Below, piece after piece: positions 44,702 through 57,555 of a stretch of 64,000 nt of DNA; position 1 is the first letter of the stretch, and each line of letters starts with the position of its first letter. This DNA is from Triglochin maritima (lineage: Eukaryota > Streptophyta > Magnoliopsida > Alismatales > Juncaginaceae), in NCBI GenBank assembly GCA_963682175.1, contig OY821772.1:58550925-58614924 (forward strand), given 5' to 3'. A model generated the notes under the pieces. That model saw only the letters and a program-made list of their open reading frames with translations, had not been told where the DNA came from and did not search any database. The position numbers and the translations under genes are program-made.

Positions 44702-46387
44702 AGGAGGTGAGCCTGTATTTTGGTCTCTACTCCACAAAGCATATATCTTGGTAATTCAAGATTAAGAAGGAAACAAAAGTTACTGTGGATTAAAGCTAGG
44801 GTGGTGGTGTGCTACGACTAGTCGCTCTCATGTCATGTGCTCCTGATCTCCTTTGTTCTTTTCTTTCTCCCATCACTTTTCTCCTCGGATCGGCTGCCAT
44901 CACCTGTTTTTGATAGGACCAATACATGCAAACATACCACCTTCTCTTTTCTCAAATTTGATGTTCTAATAGCAACGTAACCAAAAGCAGACATTTATTT
45001 ACTTCACCTAATGGACCTATATATATATCCCATTCTCTTCTACGAAAGCCGTTTCTTTTTGTCACTGTGTAATCGAAATAAAGAATATAAAATTTTCTAG
45101 AGTTGTATGTGAACATAAAAGGGGTCTTAATTTGTTAGGGAAAAAGTCACGGGAATAGGAATATATTATACTATATACACACACAACATATATATAATTT
45201 ATAATAATATTTATGATTGTTCACGTACGTGGTCCATGCAAAAACCCTACTCCAATAGATTGCACGCCTTCCCTGCACTTCTTCAATCAAGTTGATCACC
45301 AAAAGTGACGAGAGGGGGAAAACGACACCCAAGTTTGGAGAGAGATTCAAAAGAGGCAGAAGCTGTCCCTCTCCAAATCGATTTGGCCTAGTAAGAAAAG
45401 TTTCTCTAGGCTCGTTACCACTTCCTTTCCACTTGCGATCCTCTCCTAATATCCTTCTTTGTGCATTCTAAACTCAACTGGCATGGGTATCTTGTGAGTG
45501 GAAGGATAAATTGACGTATGTTTTCATCATATCTCCTCGTGTCCTTCGTCCTTACCACAAGACTTCAACTTGTGCTTAATCAAGTCTGTAATCAGTCATT
45601 TGAGAAGTCTCTTAGTTTATTTTCCCTAACAAGTGGGTTTTCTTAACAACAACAACGGGTTTTTGTTGCTAAAGTTAGCAGCCATTTGAGAATTTTTCAT
45701 CCATACCCTCGATTGTATTTTCATTAATACCCTTTATTTTGAGTTATAAATTGTTGCAGATTAACTTTTACTTTTTCGAAATTTGGTTGGTTCACCCACA
45801 CTTAATAAAATTTAGGCACTTCAGTGATAAATAGTGCATCCAATTCCATAATAGAGTGTTGCATGCTTTTAGTATTTTAGTATTCAAGCACTTTGAGAAT
45901 TTTAGTATTTAGCAATGTCTGACTATCTTTTTACAACACAATCCTGAATGTAGGACTGAAAGCTAGTCAGACCCCAATGATCAATCAACTCAATTTGATT
46001 TTATGCCAAAATTGGTTGGTACACTATTACGACAAACCCAAAACTTAAGAGATGGATGGTCAATTTTATCATAAAGTGTTACATATGTATTTCACTGCTT
46101 AACTATGTGAGACCATCTTTCCCAACACTCTTGTATGAGTAAATATGATTTTTCCCCTTGTCTATTTTAGATAATTTGGGTTGGAACTCTCACAGGTGAA
46201 TCAACTGAATTTGATATCATTTGATTTGGTTGATGTACTACCTTAACAAAATCCAAGTATTTAGATGATAATAGGTAAATCCAACACTATTAAACATTAA
46301 TGTTGGACGTACTTTTAGTGTTTAGCAACATGAGACTATATTTTTCAATACATATAAATATGAATCGAATATTTATAGACATGCTCA
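44702..46387. other. Intergenic DNA
   Basis: AT-rich. No gene recognised. A 9-bp inverted repeat TTTGGAGAG / CTCTCCAAA with a 26-nt loop lies at 45334-45377 but shows no known miRNA. Confidence 0.45.
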
Positions 46388-46392
46388 GTTTC

Positions 46393-46995
46393 TGTTGGGT
46401 TACGATGAAAAACGCAGCGGAAAAATAACATAGAAACGATTTCTAAATTCTTCAACTACCCAAGATCCATGCACAAGATAATAATGAGGAAAACTGATGT
46501 ACAACCATTTATACCTTTGATGTGTGCCTTTCTTTTGCTCACGGAGGAGGTGCGGAGAATCTCAAGTGTGATTCCTCTACTCGGGACACACGAACCACAG
46601 ACTAAACTCTACCAACACGTTAGCTAGAACGAGAGGGATGGAAGAACAAACTTCTTCCTTGGTGGTGGAAGGGAGGGGACGACTAGGGTTTTAGGAGAGA
46701 AATAGATTGCACTCTTTTTTCTCTTTTTTCTATATATTTATAGACCTCTCTTAAGCTAACCCTAATCTCATTAGGTAAGTGAGCTTAATGGACCCTTAGC
46801 CACCCATTTGTTTAGCCCATAGATTCTAATGCGTGTAACCCTTATAGGATCCGATTATATTAGTAACGCATACAATAATTGACACGTAGATTGTAATTGG
46901 TTTCTAGCTAAACATTACGACCCCTAATGTAATCGGATTAATTTTCCTTTAAACTATTTATTCATTGTCATCTTGATTAAATGACACATCCTTCA
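46393..46995 (-). mobile_element. Copia solo LTR (603 bp)
   Basis: The sequence begins TGTTGGGTTACGATG and ends ACATCCTTCA on the plus strand, with TG/CA ends, and is flanked by the 5-bp duplication GTTTC (46388-46392 and 46996-47000). The AACGCAGCGGAA block near its left end and minus-strand TATAAATA near 46735 resemble the corresponding parts of the other minus-oriented Copia LTRs here, but it is a separate, shorter family. Confidence 0.8.
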
Positions 46996-47000
46996 GTTTC

Positions 47001-48559
47001 ACCCCCACAAATTTCAAAAATCTTGTAACTATGTTTCTGCACCATATAATACCTTTCATTTTGGTAAATTTTTGGGTTGGTACTATCCTATTTCGTCTAA
47101 TTAACTTCTATCTTCTACTTTTCTGCATATCTTGATTTATATCTATTCCTATTTGGACCCATCATGTATCCATGTCATTATATTCCTAAGAACAGCTGGT
47201 GTGCTGCAACCCTAACATGCACGTGGACGTAGTAACGGACAAGTGTTCTAAGATTAAAATCTTGGGTCTTTCTCTCTGAGATACAAACATCACATGGAGA
47301 AAAGAGACTTTTCCTTGTGATGGACGGCAATGACAACAAAGAGAGTAGAAGTTTAGCTGCTTGGGAGCTAGCTGTGTAGCACTTGGACCACCCTCGAGGG
47401 AGGCTAGGGGTGATCTGATCAGTGCAAGTGTTGCAATCATAATGGGTGATCACTATTCCAACTGGTGGTGCCAATCAAGTGAGGTTCTTTCGTTGGGTTG
47501 GATGGTGGCCCAACTTGCATTGTTCATCTCTGTGTCCACCAAATCGTGGTCATCACTCTGTGTGTGAGATCTGATATATGTGTGTGACCTTTGTGGTAGG
47601 TGAAGTAAATGAGGGTTACTTAGGAAGGACAATATCATTTGAACACTACCTTTAATTTCTTTTGGCATATGTTTCTCAATTAATTGATTTACATCACACG
47701 TTGTGACATTTATATCAACAAATACGGTTTATTTTTGTTGCATTTCTATACCAATTCCATTATATTCTATTTTTCATCTTAGGATAACACTCTTCACTGG
47801 GAAGATAAAATTTGGTACAACGAATTTTCGAAAAAAATGAATCACTAGAGGATGTATTTGCTGAAAGAGGGACCACATACAGACTTTGGTTCTTTATGCT
47901 TTCTGATGTGCTAATTAAGTACTAATCATGGATAGTCTAAAGGGTGAAGGTATTATTAATAAGTAGTTTAACGACTTTAATTTGGGGATTCGAGAGTGCC
48001 TCATTTAGAATTGATTTGTTTGAAATATTTTCTCACATGAATTATAGAAGCTTTGTACATCTTTAAAAAATCCATACAAAAATTATTTAAAAGAAAATTC
48101 GAAATAAAAGATTGATATTGAAAAGTTTACTTAGCTAAACTAATTAATTAGATTTCTCTTCTCCAAACGATACGAAATGACATACATACATACATACGTG
48201 ACATACGAAATGGAGTTGTAGGAGACCTACAACCATCTTGGCTGTGACACCACATTTTCAGCTACTTCAGGTTAATTTTTTTCTTTGAAAATTTATGGGT
48301 CCAATATACCATATATAAGAAACATGTGGAAAAAAAATCAGATCAAATGAATCATCGTAAACTTTGATCCGAACACTTCAATAGTCAGTATATTTCAGTC
48401 ATTCAAATATGAACATTTTAGATTAACGATGAAATTAACTTCGATTGACCTAAAATTTAACATGTTATAACTTAAGAGATAATAATACATTAGATTATGT
48501 TTGATTTAAAAAATCAACTTTAAAATGTATTAATTTTGAGTGCTACATCCAAGTTGATA
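47001..48559. other. Intergenic DNA
   Basis: No supported gene. The mutually overlapping ORFs at 47178-47668 on both strands have no known motif. Confidence 0.4.
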
Positions 48560-49160
48560 ATAGGAGCTCCTACAACCCATTGACCTATATATACATATGA
48601 AAAAATTGAAATAATCACCAAAAAAATAAAATTAGAAGAATATAAAGATGAAAAACTTATTTGACAAAATATGAGGTAAAAATGGCAACTGTGAATAGGA
48701 TTGATGCCTGTCGTCGACGCCATGCGCCCGCTTGGTTTCTCCAAGCGTTTGGTCTGCCTCTGTCAACAAACTCCTTAAGGTACCTCCTCCTTATTTAATA
48801 AACCCTAATTAATACCCTAACGAACAAACTCTTTATGGAAGAAGCTTCCTACAAGCGCTTCTCGTCGAGACCATTCTCAAAGACCAACAACAACTCCATG
48901 CATGCATGCACATATGATCCACCGATTATGCATGCATGCACATATGATCCACCGATTATGCAAAAATGACATCACATATACCATTTTCGTTAGGATGAAA
49001 TGATGATAATTTTTGTTAATGAAAACGGTATCATTGGTGTGTGTTTTGTCTCATATTTTGTCAAATAAGTTTTTCATCTTTATATCTTTAAAAAAATGGT
49101 GATTATTTAAATATATATATTCTTATGAAATGGGAGTTGAAATGGGACCCATAGGAGGCA
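48560..49160. repeat. Inverted-repeat cassette with gene-like centre
   Basis: The arms 48560-48680 and 49049-49160 are imperfect inverted repeats; the strongest part is the block ending AACTTATTTGACAAAATATG (48656-48675) against its complement at 49051-49072. Between them is a GC-richer stretch (48680-48900) that reads open in parts and a 30-bp tandem repeat. The pattern fits a small DNA transposon that captured host sequence. Superfamily and target duplication are undetermined. Confidence 0.5.
48901..48960. repeat. Perfect tandem repeat, 30 bp x 2
   Basis: Units 48901-48930 and 48931-48960 are identical, each starting CATGCATGCA and ending CCGATTATG, preceded by an additional CATG. Confidence 0.95.
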
Positions 49161-52100
49161 TGAAAGAAACTTATAAGTCTTAACGGTTGAGAAATATGCA
49201 TGGGAAATTATGACCCATATCCATTTCAAGATCCACCACGTTTTTAAAATCCAACCGACACCACGTTTTTAAAGTCTTAGCTGATTAGTTGGGAGATCCA
49301 GTGTTTTGAGATAGTTTAAATCCGAAATCGAATTCCGGTAGTAGTATTCGTATGTATCAATTGTTTGAGATTTAAAATGAAGTGAGCAGTAGAATAGATA
49401 TATAAAATAAAAAAAACCCAACAGCAATTTGAGCATGTATACGAAACATTAGACTCCAATTGCGTTTCAGTAACTATGGTGCGAAACTCGAGTTTGGAAA
49501 ATCAATTTGATTCGATCTTATCATGATGATGATTGACATATAATCAAAGTGGCAATTCTAAACCAGATAGTGATCTGCATGTGTTTACAAGAAAAGAACC
49601 ATGATACTATTATCGTAGATGCCAACCTTTGTGGCTCTAAAGAGCTCGAGTGCGAGGTTAAAAGTTTGGAAGCAATCTCTATTCGATCAGATGTCGACGT
49701 GCATATTTGATTTGGCTAATTAATGAAAGGAAGAGACAAAATGGAGATGTACATGTTAATCTTGCTTGTATGGGAAATCTTCTGATATTAACACTTGAAG
49801 TATCCAAGAATCCCATCTTATATATATCTTAACATATGTGAACTTCCACTAATGTGATTGATGTCTATGCTCCATTATACATATGTTGCTAACTTATAGT
49901 CCCTGAGCACATATAGATAGTACGCATAACATAAACTGGTTTGAAGATAGAAAAAAGTTGTTGATAATCAAAATGGAATTACGTAATTAAGTAATAATAT
50001 ATATATCCTAACTTATTGAAACAAGAAAGTTGAACAGATGCAATTATTTAAAGAAAACTCACTACAGCACCGCTGTATCTACATTATACATCATAATCAA
50101 CCAAACTTCCATCCAACAAAATAGTTGATACGCCGGTCGAACCATGCCAAGAGCCTAATAAAACACTATAATACTAAAGATATAGAGCTGGATAGCAAAG
50201 GAAATAAGGATCCAAAATATCATTTTCTTCTTGAAATGCAATTAAAGGAAAAGCCAATCAACATGCACTGAACAATCACTATGATGACATGACAACTACT
50301 ATAATATATATCAATTTCATTACGGCTCCTGTCCATAGGGTACACAAGTACAAGCAAATCGCTGTCTTGGCAATAGAATTCACAAGTCAATGTATTTTTA
50401 GAAACTCATTTCAACCCCTTCCGATTTCCCAGAATCGAGTTAGTATCTCTAAACTTATTGCTAAATACATATCATGCTATGAACCAGTCAGCATAACTCC
50501 AAAAATTATCCGAGTTTTTATCAAGATTTTACAAAATAACAAGATTAGAAGTTCAAAATTGTTTATGCATGGCTCTGCAATTTCTCAACCTAAAGTTTCC
50601 AAGCTTTTATGAATGGAATGGCTTTTTGCTAATTAAATGCACTTTATTCTCTGCCAAATGAACACAAAAAATATTTAAGATGTATGGTATCTGAATAAGG
50701 CAAATGGAGAATTATGATTTCTATTTTAGGGCAGACCAAATAACATAAAAAGTCCAGTGTTTGTAATGTTCACCTAATCTGAACATACAGCAATCTATTA
50801 AACAAAATTACAGCAATCACTGATGTTGTGGATTTTGTAAAGAAACAAAGCAAGAGACAATCGGAAGCTCATAAAACTGTTACCACTCTTCATTGGACAT
50901 TTGCCATGAATGAAGAATCAACTAAGAACACAAAACCCAGGTGTACTGCAGTATCATGCAAAGGGAGCTTGAAAGTGTTGACTTCCAACTAAATAAAAAG
51001 CTCAAATATGTTGTCAATTTATTTTAGCTTAATATTGTTCTATGAACAGTGTTACGGCAGCTATATGTTAGAAGTGGTTAAGAAATTGAACCAGCAGTTG
51101 TAAGGGCCAAATACATCTGTTTCAGTTATGAATGAACTTTTTCATGGTTATTTCTTTTTTTAATCTTAGGATATCTCTGGTGTCAATGTTACACCACCTT
51201 GATTTGCAGATATCTTATCCTATGTATTTTGTAGGCTATTTAAAATCTTCTAGTCAATGGTTATCAATTGTGTAAGTATTAATCTACCAGTGATATGCAA
51301 TAATGTGTTAAGAATTTATTTTTCAGGTAGGCATACCACCAAGCCTGTGCATTAAGAAATCAAATGATGGCTAATTTTTTTCCTATCATTTAAAAGTAAT
51401 TTTATTTTTTGTTCCTAAAAGTGGAAAAATAGAAGCTTATTTGCAAAATTAAGATTTCAAATTCAATAGAAGCTTATTCTTGAATTTATGAAGTGCTCCA
51501 CAGTTTGCAGTAATATACCATACCGAGCCTTGAAGATGGAGTTTCTAATGCTTGAAGAAGTATTAGTAAACCAAACTAACTAAAATTCAGTAGAATGGTG
51601 TATTTCAATATATTATATTTGCAAGCTAATAAACATATCCTGCTCAATACAGTTTTAGGTTTTACTAAAAATATCCAAGCAATTTGATTCCATCAATTAG
51701 GATTTATTATCCTAATGAGAAGAAGTCTTCAGAAAATTTTACCCAATTGATGGTGTGTGTGTGTGTTAATTTCAGTAGATATCTTCGGTTGGACTAGCTT
51801 TTATTAAATTTGAAACACCTTGGCTTACCTTAATATTCAAGGAAGTCTAGTACTAATAAGTTGTCATGTTTATATCATAACGATTTAGACTTTAAAGCAA
51901 TACAGTCAAGGACAACTGCATATGTTATAGAGTTATATATAGTAAAAAAGGTTAACATCTATCAAATAAATACGAGAACTATGTATAGAGGACAGCAGCA
52001 AGAGGTGGCTGTCTCTTCGAAGTTAGACAACTTAGGTAGTGAGACTCGATCATGAAAGATCAATAGTATCATTCTCTTGAAATAAAAAACAACTTTATGT

Positions 52101-53067
52101 TAAGATATCCACTTCTACTCTAGAGAACAAGTTGAAACATTGACCTGTCACTATGACTTGCCAAAAGAGAGTAGCCAATTTAAAGTACAGTAACAGCAAG
52201 CCATGCATGATCATCTACTCAAGTGTAGCCCGAGACACTTTCATAGGTAGTAATAGTGCTACCATTAACTGTCTGATATGAACTATTAAGATGGTATATC
52301 ATCTCAAAAAAAAAGTATTAAGATGGTATCTTTTTGTGCGTGTGAGCTAATTTAACGCAACCATTTATTGGCTCTATAACGTATGCCTAACATTAAATTA
52401 TCCTGATGCATTCAATATATATGAATGATGATGTCCTCTTGTTATTGGTAGTTAACTCCATTTACAGAGATTTTTCATCGAAGTGAGCACAAGAACTTAT
52501 TATGTTCTAGCTGTTATTAGAAGCTAGGCACTAATTTCTCTTACGAGAGATGCATAACTTCAATGAATTGATGCTATATATACGGAAGTATTTTATCCAA
52601 AAAAATGAGGAGGTGCGTTCATATATAATTACAATTTTAAAGATGGAGTGAGATCAGTAGAGGTGTAATGGTAATCTTCAAGATGGAAGAATCAAAATTA
52701 TATTGGACTCTTCTTTGTTTATGCGTGTAAACATATTTAAAAAAGATTTAAGTTGCTTTGCTTCTTATCAAAGTGCTAATGACAAAAACGAAACGACATT
52801 AGGACAAAATGAGAGAGAAAGAGTGCAATACAAACGAAACAATAATCCAAATTGTTAATAAGAAAAACAACACATGTACAAAAGAAGTGAAACAAATGTA
52901 AAATAATGGAAAAAGAGAAGATTACGGATACATTACTATCCTGTTAATCCTTTGATTGAATGATTCCCACCACTACTAGTAAGTAAGCCCACTAATTAAA
53001 AAGTTTCCCTTCGCTCCGTATCTATGCATGTCAAAAGGCGTACATGCCCCTCTCGTATTACTAACGT
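49161..53067. other. Long region without a recognised gene; 3' flank of the B3 gene
   Basis: About 3.9 kb of AT-rich DNA. The ORFs at 50289-50612 and 51861-52055 show no domain. No LTR, terminal inverted repeat or RNA gene was recognised. A TG microsatellite lies near 51750-51766. Confidence 0.45.
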
Positions 53068-54159
53068 TCAAACATCCAAATCCAAAGACATGGATTGCTT
53101 GTCTTGGGTGTCGGGTGATTCGGCAGTTGCAGTTCCACTGCCGTCCCCGAGACTTAATTGGAGAGAAAGAAGAGGAGAAATCGGGCGTACCTGTGGTACC
53201 ACCGAAGGCCGGCTAGGATCCCCCGCAGACGGCGGAGTATCTAAGTTTACGCCAAACAGGCGGACACGCTTTGAACTCGTGAGACTCGTCCGTCCGACCG
53301 GCACCGAGTCGAACACAATGGGCGACCTTTCCGACCCTGCATCGACACCACTGCTGCTCCCATAAAATTGCATCCCTAAGTTGGATGGCATTCCAACCCC
53401 AGATCTCGGATAAAGATGGGGGCTGGCGACGTTGTAGCTGTAACCTGAATGGTGGTGGCGTTGGTCGTAGACAGGGACGGGCGATGGAGAAGGCGTGTAA
53501 AGCCGGCCCCACTGCACGCCTGACCTCGCGAACGACATCATTTGGCTGTAAGAATTTGGGAGAGGGAAGCGAGGGATGTTGGGAGGGATTTGGTTCTCGG
53601 GACGCCTCTTCCAATCGATGAAGAGGCGGTCCCTGTACGCCTCCCCTACTCCCCGCCCGAACGACACGGTGTCACCGGCATCGAGTCTTTTCTCCTTCAC
53701 AAACCGACTCCACCCCTTGGTCATCACATAGCTCTGGCTGCTATTCCAGTAAGAGTACCGGAACCGCCACGGTTTCCCGTTCGGGTCCTCGAAGTTTAGC
53801 AGTAAACCCTTCTCGTTGGCCGAGGAGTCGAGCGGAAAGTACTTCTCGGCGTGCTGTTTCGGTATGACTAGCCGGTTGAGCTTCCCGACATCGCTCGGCG
53901 TTACAACCTTGTCGAACATGTGCTCCTTCTCGACTTCAGAAGCTGGAATTGGTGGAGGATCGTGGTCGGCCGCACAGCTACTGCTCGGTTGGTCCTCGGG
54001 AGCTGCCTCCATCCAGTTAGTGGGCGAAGAGGAGGAGGTGGAGGAAGAAGACGGAGGAACGGCAAACGACGCCGGACGATGGCTCGAATTGTCTTGATGA
54101 TCATCTTGATCCCTTGACCCGTAATACCTACCTTCCCTTCCTCTATTTCCAAAGTTCAT
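53068..54159 (-). CDS. NGA: NGATHA-type B3 transcription factor (363 aa, single exon)
   Basis: The first in-frame ATG is 54157-54159; codons before it are open but lack an ATG. The N-terminus is polar and Ser-rich. The B3 DNA-binding domain spans about residues 79-185: [20 protein letters not shown], then [50 protein letters not shown] and RLFIDWKRR. There is no AP2 domain, separating it from RAV1/TEM proteins. The C-terminal half has [10 protein letters not shown], the RLFGV repression motif at residues 300-304, and an end SMSLDLDV like that of NGATHA proteins. NGATHA factors are nuclear regulators of style, gynoecium and lateral-organ growth; the role here is inferred from the family. NGAL proteins are the main alternative but lack this C-terminal end. 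Confidence 0.93.
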   Translation of the reverse strand: MNFGNRGREGRYYGSRDQDDHQDNSSHRPASFAVPPSSSSTSSSSPTNWMEAAPEDQPSSSCAADHDPPPIPASEVEKEHMFDKVVTPSDVGKLNRLVIPKQHAEKYFPLDSSANEKGLLLNFEDPNGKPWRFRYSYWNSSQSYVMTKGWSRFVKEKRLDAGDTVSFGRGVGEAYRDRLFIDWKRRPENQIPPNIPRFPLPNSYSQMMSFARSGVQWGRLYTPSPSPVPVYDQRHHHSGYSYNVASPHLYPRSGVGMPSNLGMQFYGSSSGVDAGSERSPIVFDSVPVGRTSLTSSKRVRLFGVNLDTPPSAGDPSRPSVVPQVRPISPLLSLQLSLGDGSGTATAESPDTQDKQSMSLDLDV

Positions 54160-54619
54160 TTGGTAGTAATAAATCCGGTCGACCAAGGCAAAACGACTCC
54201 GGCTTAACGCGACCGTCGTAAATCCCCACCACGACTAGCTCACCTGCCTTCTAATTATCTCATGCTTCAATAAACTAGGAGATGGAGAGGAATATTGATG
54301 GAGAGGTGTAGTGTAGGGTATGTATGGGGTATTTTGTTTGTTTAGAAGACCACTTCCCAGGAAGTTTCCCTGAATAAGTGAGGGGGCAGTGTTTAGACTT
54401 TAAAGTGTAAAACAGTAAAAAAAATTATAAGCGAGATGGGAACCAAACCAAAGGGTGTGATTGAAGGGAGGAGGTAAGGATATTTATAAGATGTGAAATT
54501 TCAGAGGTGAGGTGAGGGGACCCATAGATTTTCTGGTTGGCCGCGTCATATGAGCTTGTACTCGTCCTCGTCTGCTTCATTGTTCACTGATCTAGGTCAC
54601 CGTCACACTCCTTTATGTT
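54160..54619 (-). promoter_or_regulatory. 5' UTR and core promoter of the B3 gene
   Basis: A minus-strand TATAAATA at 54481-54488 predicts a transcript start near 54450 and a leader of about 290 bp. Upstream DNA contains two similar blocks (about 54569-54620 and 54660-54710, each GCTTCATT...GGTCA...CACACTC) where transposon-like DNA begins. Only about 130 bp separates the TATA box from that DNA. Confidence 0.5.
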
Positions 54620-54915
54620 TTTTTTTTCTCTCTGTCACGTCATCATGGCCAATCTTTTTTTTGCTTCATTATTCACCAATTTACCATAACCTAGGTCATC
54701 ACACTCTCTTTCCTTCACATTATTAATTTCCTTATCAACTTTTATTCTATTCCAAAATCATTTATATTTACCAAAAACATTAACAATCTATTTGGAAAAA
54801 CCAAAATACCAATAAGTCTTGAATTTACAAATTACATATTTTTTTATATTTAACCATCAATGATTAGCAAATAGTAAATATTATTAATATTAATAAAGCA
54901 AATATTACATTAAAT
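54620..54915. repeat. Harbinger-associated non-coding repeat upstream of B3 gene
   Basis: About 54710-54910 matches 38120-38330 inside the PIF/Harbinger remnant (shared text such as ATTCCAAAATCA, TATATTTACC and TATTACAT). No termini or coding region remain; it abuts the Copia leader fragment. Confidence 0.55.
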
Positions 54916-54962
54916 TATACAAATGTAAGCTTACATTACCCGAAACGAGATATGATGAGATA

Positions 54963-55088
54963 TGTCGGACTGTCAAGCTACAGTACGCTCGGGATACCTT
55001 ATCTTGTCGGACTGACAAGCTACAGTACGCTCGCGATGCCTTATCTTGTCGGACTGACAAGCTACAGTACGCTCACGATGTCTTATTT
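54963..55088. repeat. Tandem repeat, 42 bp x 3, in Copia leader
   Basis: Units at 54963-55004, 55005-55046 and 55047-55088 each begin TGTCGGACTG and contain AAGCTACAGTACGCTC. The unit length is a multiple of three, so an ORF (54952-55167) reads a repeated peptide, but nothing supports translation. Confidence 0.92.
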
Positions 55089-55286
55089 AGATATAAGTCT
55101 AAATTTTAATTCTAACATTCACATGATGTGTTTCAAAACATTTAAAACTATCAAAAGAATCAATTAGAATTAAATCAACAAAACTATCGAAAAACTCGAA
55201 AAAAACATGAAACATGAATTGTTTCGATTGTAGATGGTAAACTAAAATTAATTATATAGTCTAATCAATGAAAATATGAATTAAAT

Positions 55287-55298
55287 GCTTTGATACCA
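55287..55298 (-). other. Primer-binding site of family B leader
   Basis: Minus-strand TGGTATCAAAGC, one base different from the usual TGGTATCAGAGC, adjacent to the LTR end at 55300. Confidence 0.8.
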
Positions 55299-55299
55299 C

Positions 55300-57474
55300 T
55301 GTAGGATTTTGTGTCCCTATGTATGTATATATTTTAAAATTTTAATACAACATACAAGATCGATTTCATACTTTCAATAATTTTATGTATATAACTTTGT
55401 GTTTTATTCTAATATCATGCAACCCTACATTTATTAAAATAAACCATAAAGGTAGAATCATACCTAAAGGTTCGCTAAAACCTTTTTGAAGATCCGGAGT
55501 CGTGTTGCCCGTTGAATCGTCCACGGATTTGCCTCCGAGTGTTCACCAAACTCTAAACAAGATTAGAGAGAAAGGAGCTAGCCAATCAATCTCTAATAAG
55601 ATTTAGAATCTAGCTAATAACCTCTCTTTGAGCTCCTGAGATTCCTATCTCCTAAACTCAAAATTAATAAGTGATTTTCGTGGTGATTAGAGGAGAGATT
55701 AATGAGAGAAAGAATTTTTGCATTAACATTAAACAAGTAGGAGGATGTGCCCTTTTATAGGCTCCCAAAACATCCTCATCAAGAGCTATTCTTTAGCAAT
55801 GATCCCTTGTTTATTCTCTCCTAAAACTAATCTCTAATTTCTACATAAGCACCCTAAAAAACGTTTTAATTAAATCTGGAATTAATCCCCGCATGATTTA
55901 ATTAATCTCTTAATAATTCAGGCAGAATCGTTCTGTTTGGTGAACCGAGAATTACTCGGTCAACCGAACCATTCGGTTTTAACACGTGTTCGGTGCACCG
56001 TAAGCCAGACGATCGACCGAATCCGCGTGAGAAAAATTCCCTGGAAAAATTCGGACGAAACACGTTTTTTACTCGGTCAACCGTTGACCCACCAGAATCT
56101 CTCCCGCGACATAGTAATCGGATGACTGCGTCACCTTCGGTCTACCGAAATACTCTTTCTCGGTTGACCGTTCACACTCAGTTAACCGAACCCGATTGTC
56201 CAGGCACTCCAGACAATTTCGGTCAACCAATTGTGCTTACCCGTTCCTCATTCGATTAACTGATCTGAAGATACCCTGGTCGACCGAACCATGAACGGTT
56301 CACCGTGTTTGACCCCGATTTTGCCTTTGTCAAATTTTGGATTTATTTCCAACAAAATTTGATCTTTTGGGGTTTTTAGCGAATTCACATCTTATGTATT
56401 ATATTATCCTATGTAATATTAAATTATTACACCCCATAATATATACACTTCATATGAATTTATTATGATTCTAATTATGTCAATTCTCATGACATATTGA
56501 TTTTATTCATTCACCACATGTGTCCTATTTTTCACGTGAAACCCGACACATCATATGAACTTAAAATCAAGTCTCTTGTTTTCCAGTTTTGTGGTGTGAC
56601 CTATAGGAGGATCTAAGCCAAATTGGTAGAGACGTTAAACACTTAATATCTCAAACTATAAGCGGTATCTAGATACACATTATAGTTACCCAATTAGCAT
56701 AGATGTCTTTGTTCCACCTGAACCAAAACACGATCCATTTAGTGATGTAAGTGCACCACTTGTGTCTGTCCCTTGCCTCATCATATTAAGAATATATACA
56801 AAGTAGAAATGAGTCATCTTTGTATTATATTCATTTCTTGATCTCTCTAAGCTAATTATAACTATGTAACTTAACTCAAGTTACATTGTGCACATTATAA
56901 TTTTGCTTTATCAAGGGGGCCACTAATATCATCACTCAATTAAGAGAGACAATGATAATCGTTTGACTAGCTATCTTTTCCAGCACAAGTCATATTTAAC
57001 CAACCATTGCCTTTATTACTACACTCATTGATAGTTTTTGACAATAATCAAATTAAGCACTTCTTGAGTGAAAAGATATAAGTCTCATATCTTAGGATCC
57101 AAGACACAGTAAAACATCAATGACACGAAACACAATTCCATAATGTTTTACTTGTTAGGTCTGTTCAATATATAAAAGTAATCATTTCCTTTTTTTCATA
57201 TACTCATGTCGTCAATTATTTGTAGACCTACAATAATCGATGACCAACACGACAATCTTATCTCGGTAATTAGTGTTCCATTTTAATTACAATGATTGTG
57301 AACAACTTTTGATTTATGTAAACCATTATCTTTTAGAGCTCTACGGTTAAGGACCAAACGTCTCTTCCTTAACACTTCCAAAAGACGAATACCACAATCA
57401 AGGAACAAAATGTTTGCACATCTAATTCATAATAATTGACATAAAAGTAAAACTTTTAGAACACATTCCTTTCA
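55300..57474 (-). repeat. Copia LTR, family B (2175 bp)
   Basis: TG...CA ends (TGTAGGATTTTGTG to ATTCCTTTCA). U3 palindromes lie at about 55938-56300 and a minus-strand TATAAAA at 55753-55759. It is the reference for the truncated LTR at 4317-7587. The ORFs at 55937-56259 are incidental. Confidence 0.88.
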
Positions 57475-57555
57475 ATCTCCCACTTGTTATCAAAGTTTTC
57501 TTTCACATACATTCTCAATGTATAAAACAATAATAACTAGGATAACCCTCTCTAA

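Noticed and set aside
45334..45377. Short hairpin considered as a microRNA precursor
   Set aside because: The 9-bp stem is too short and no known plant miRNA sequence is present.
53213..54152. Several ORFs over the B3 gene on both strands
   Set aside because: Shadows of the GC-richer B3 coding frame, which alone has domain support.
54952..55167. Repeated-peptide ORF
   Set aside because: Produced by a 42-bp tandem repeat in non-coding Copia leader.
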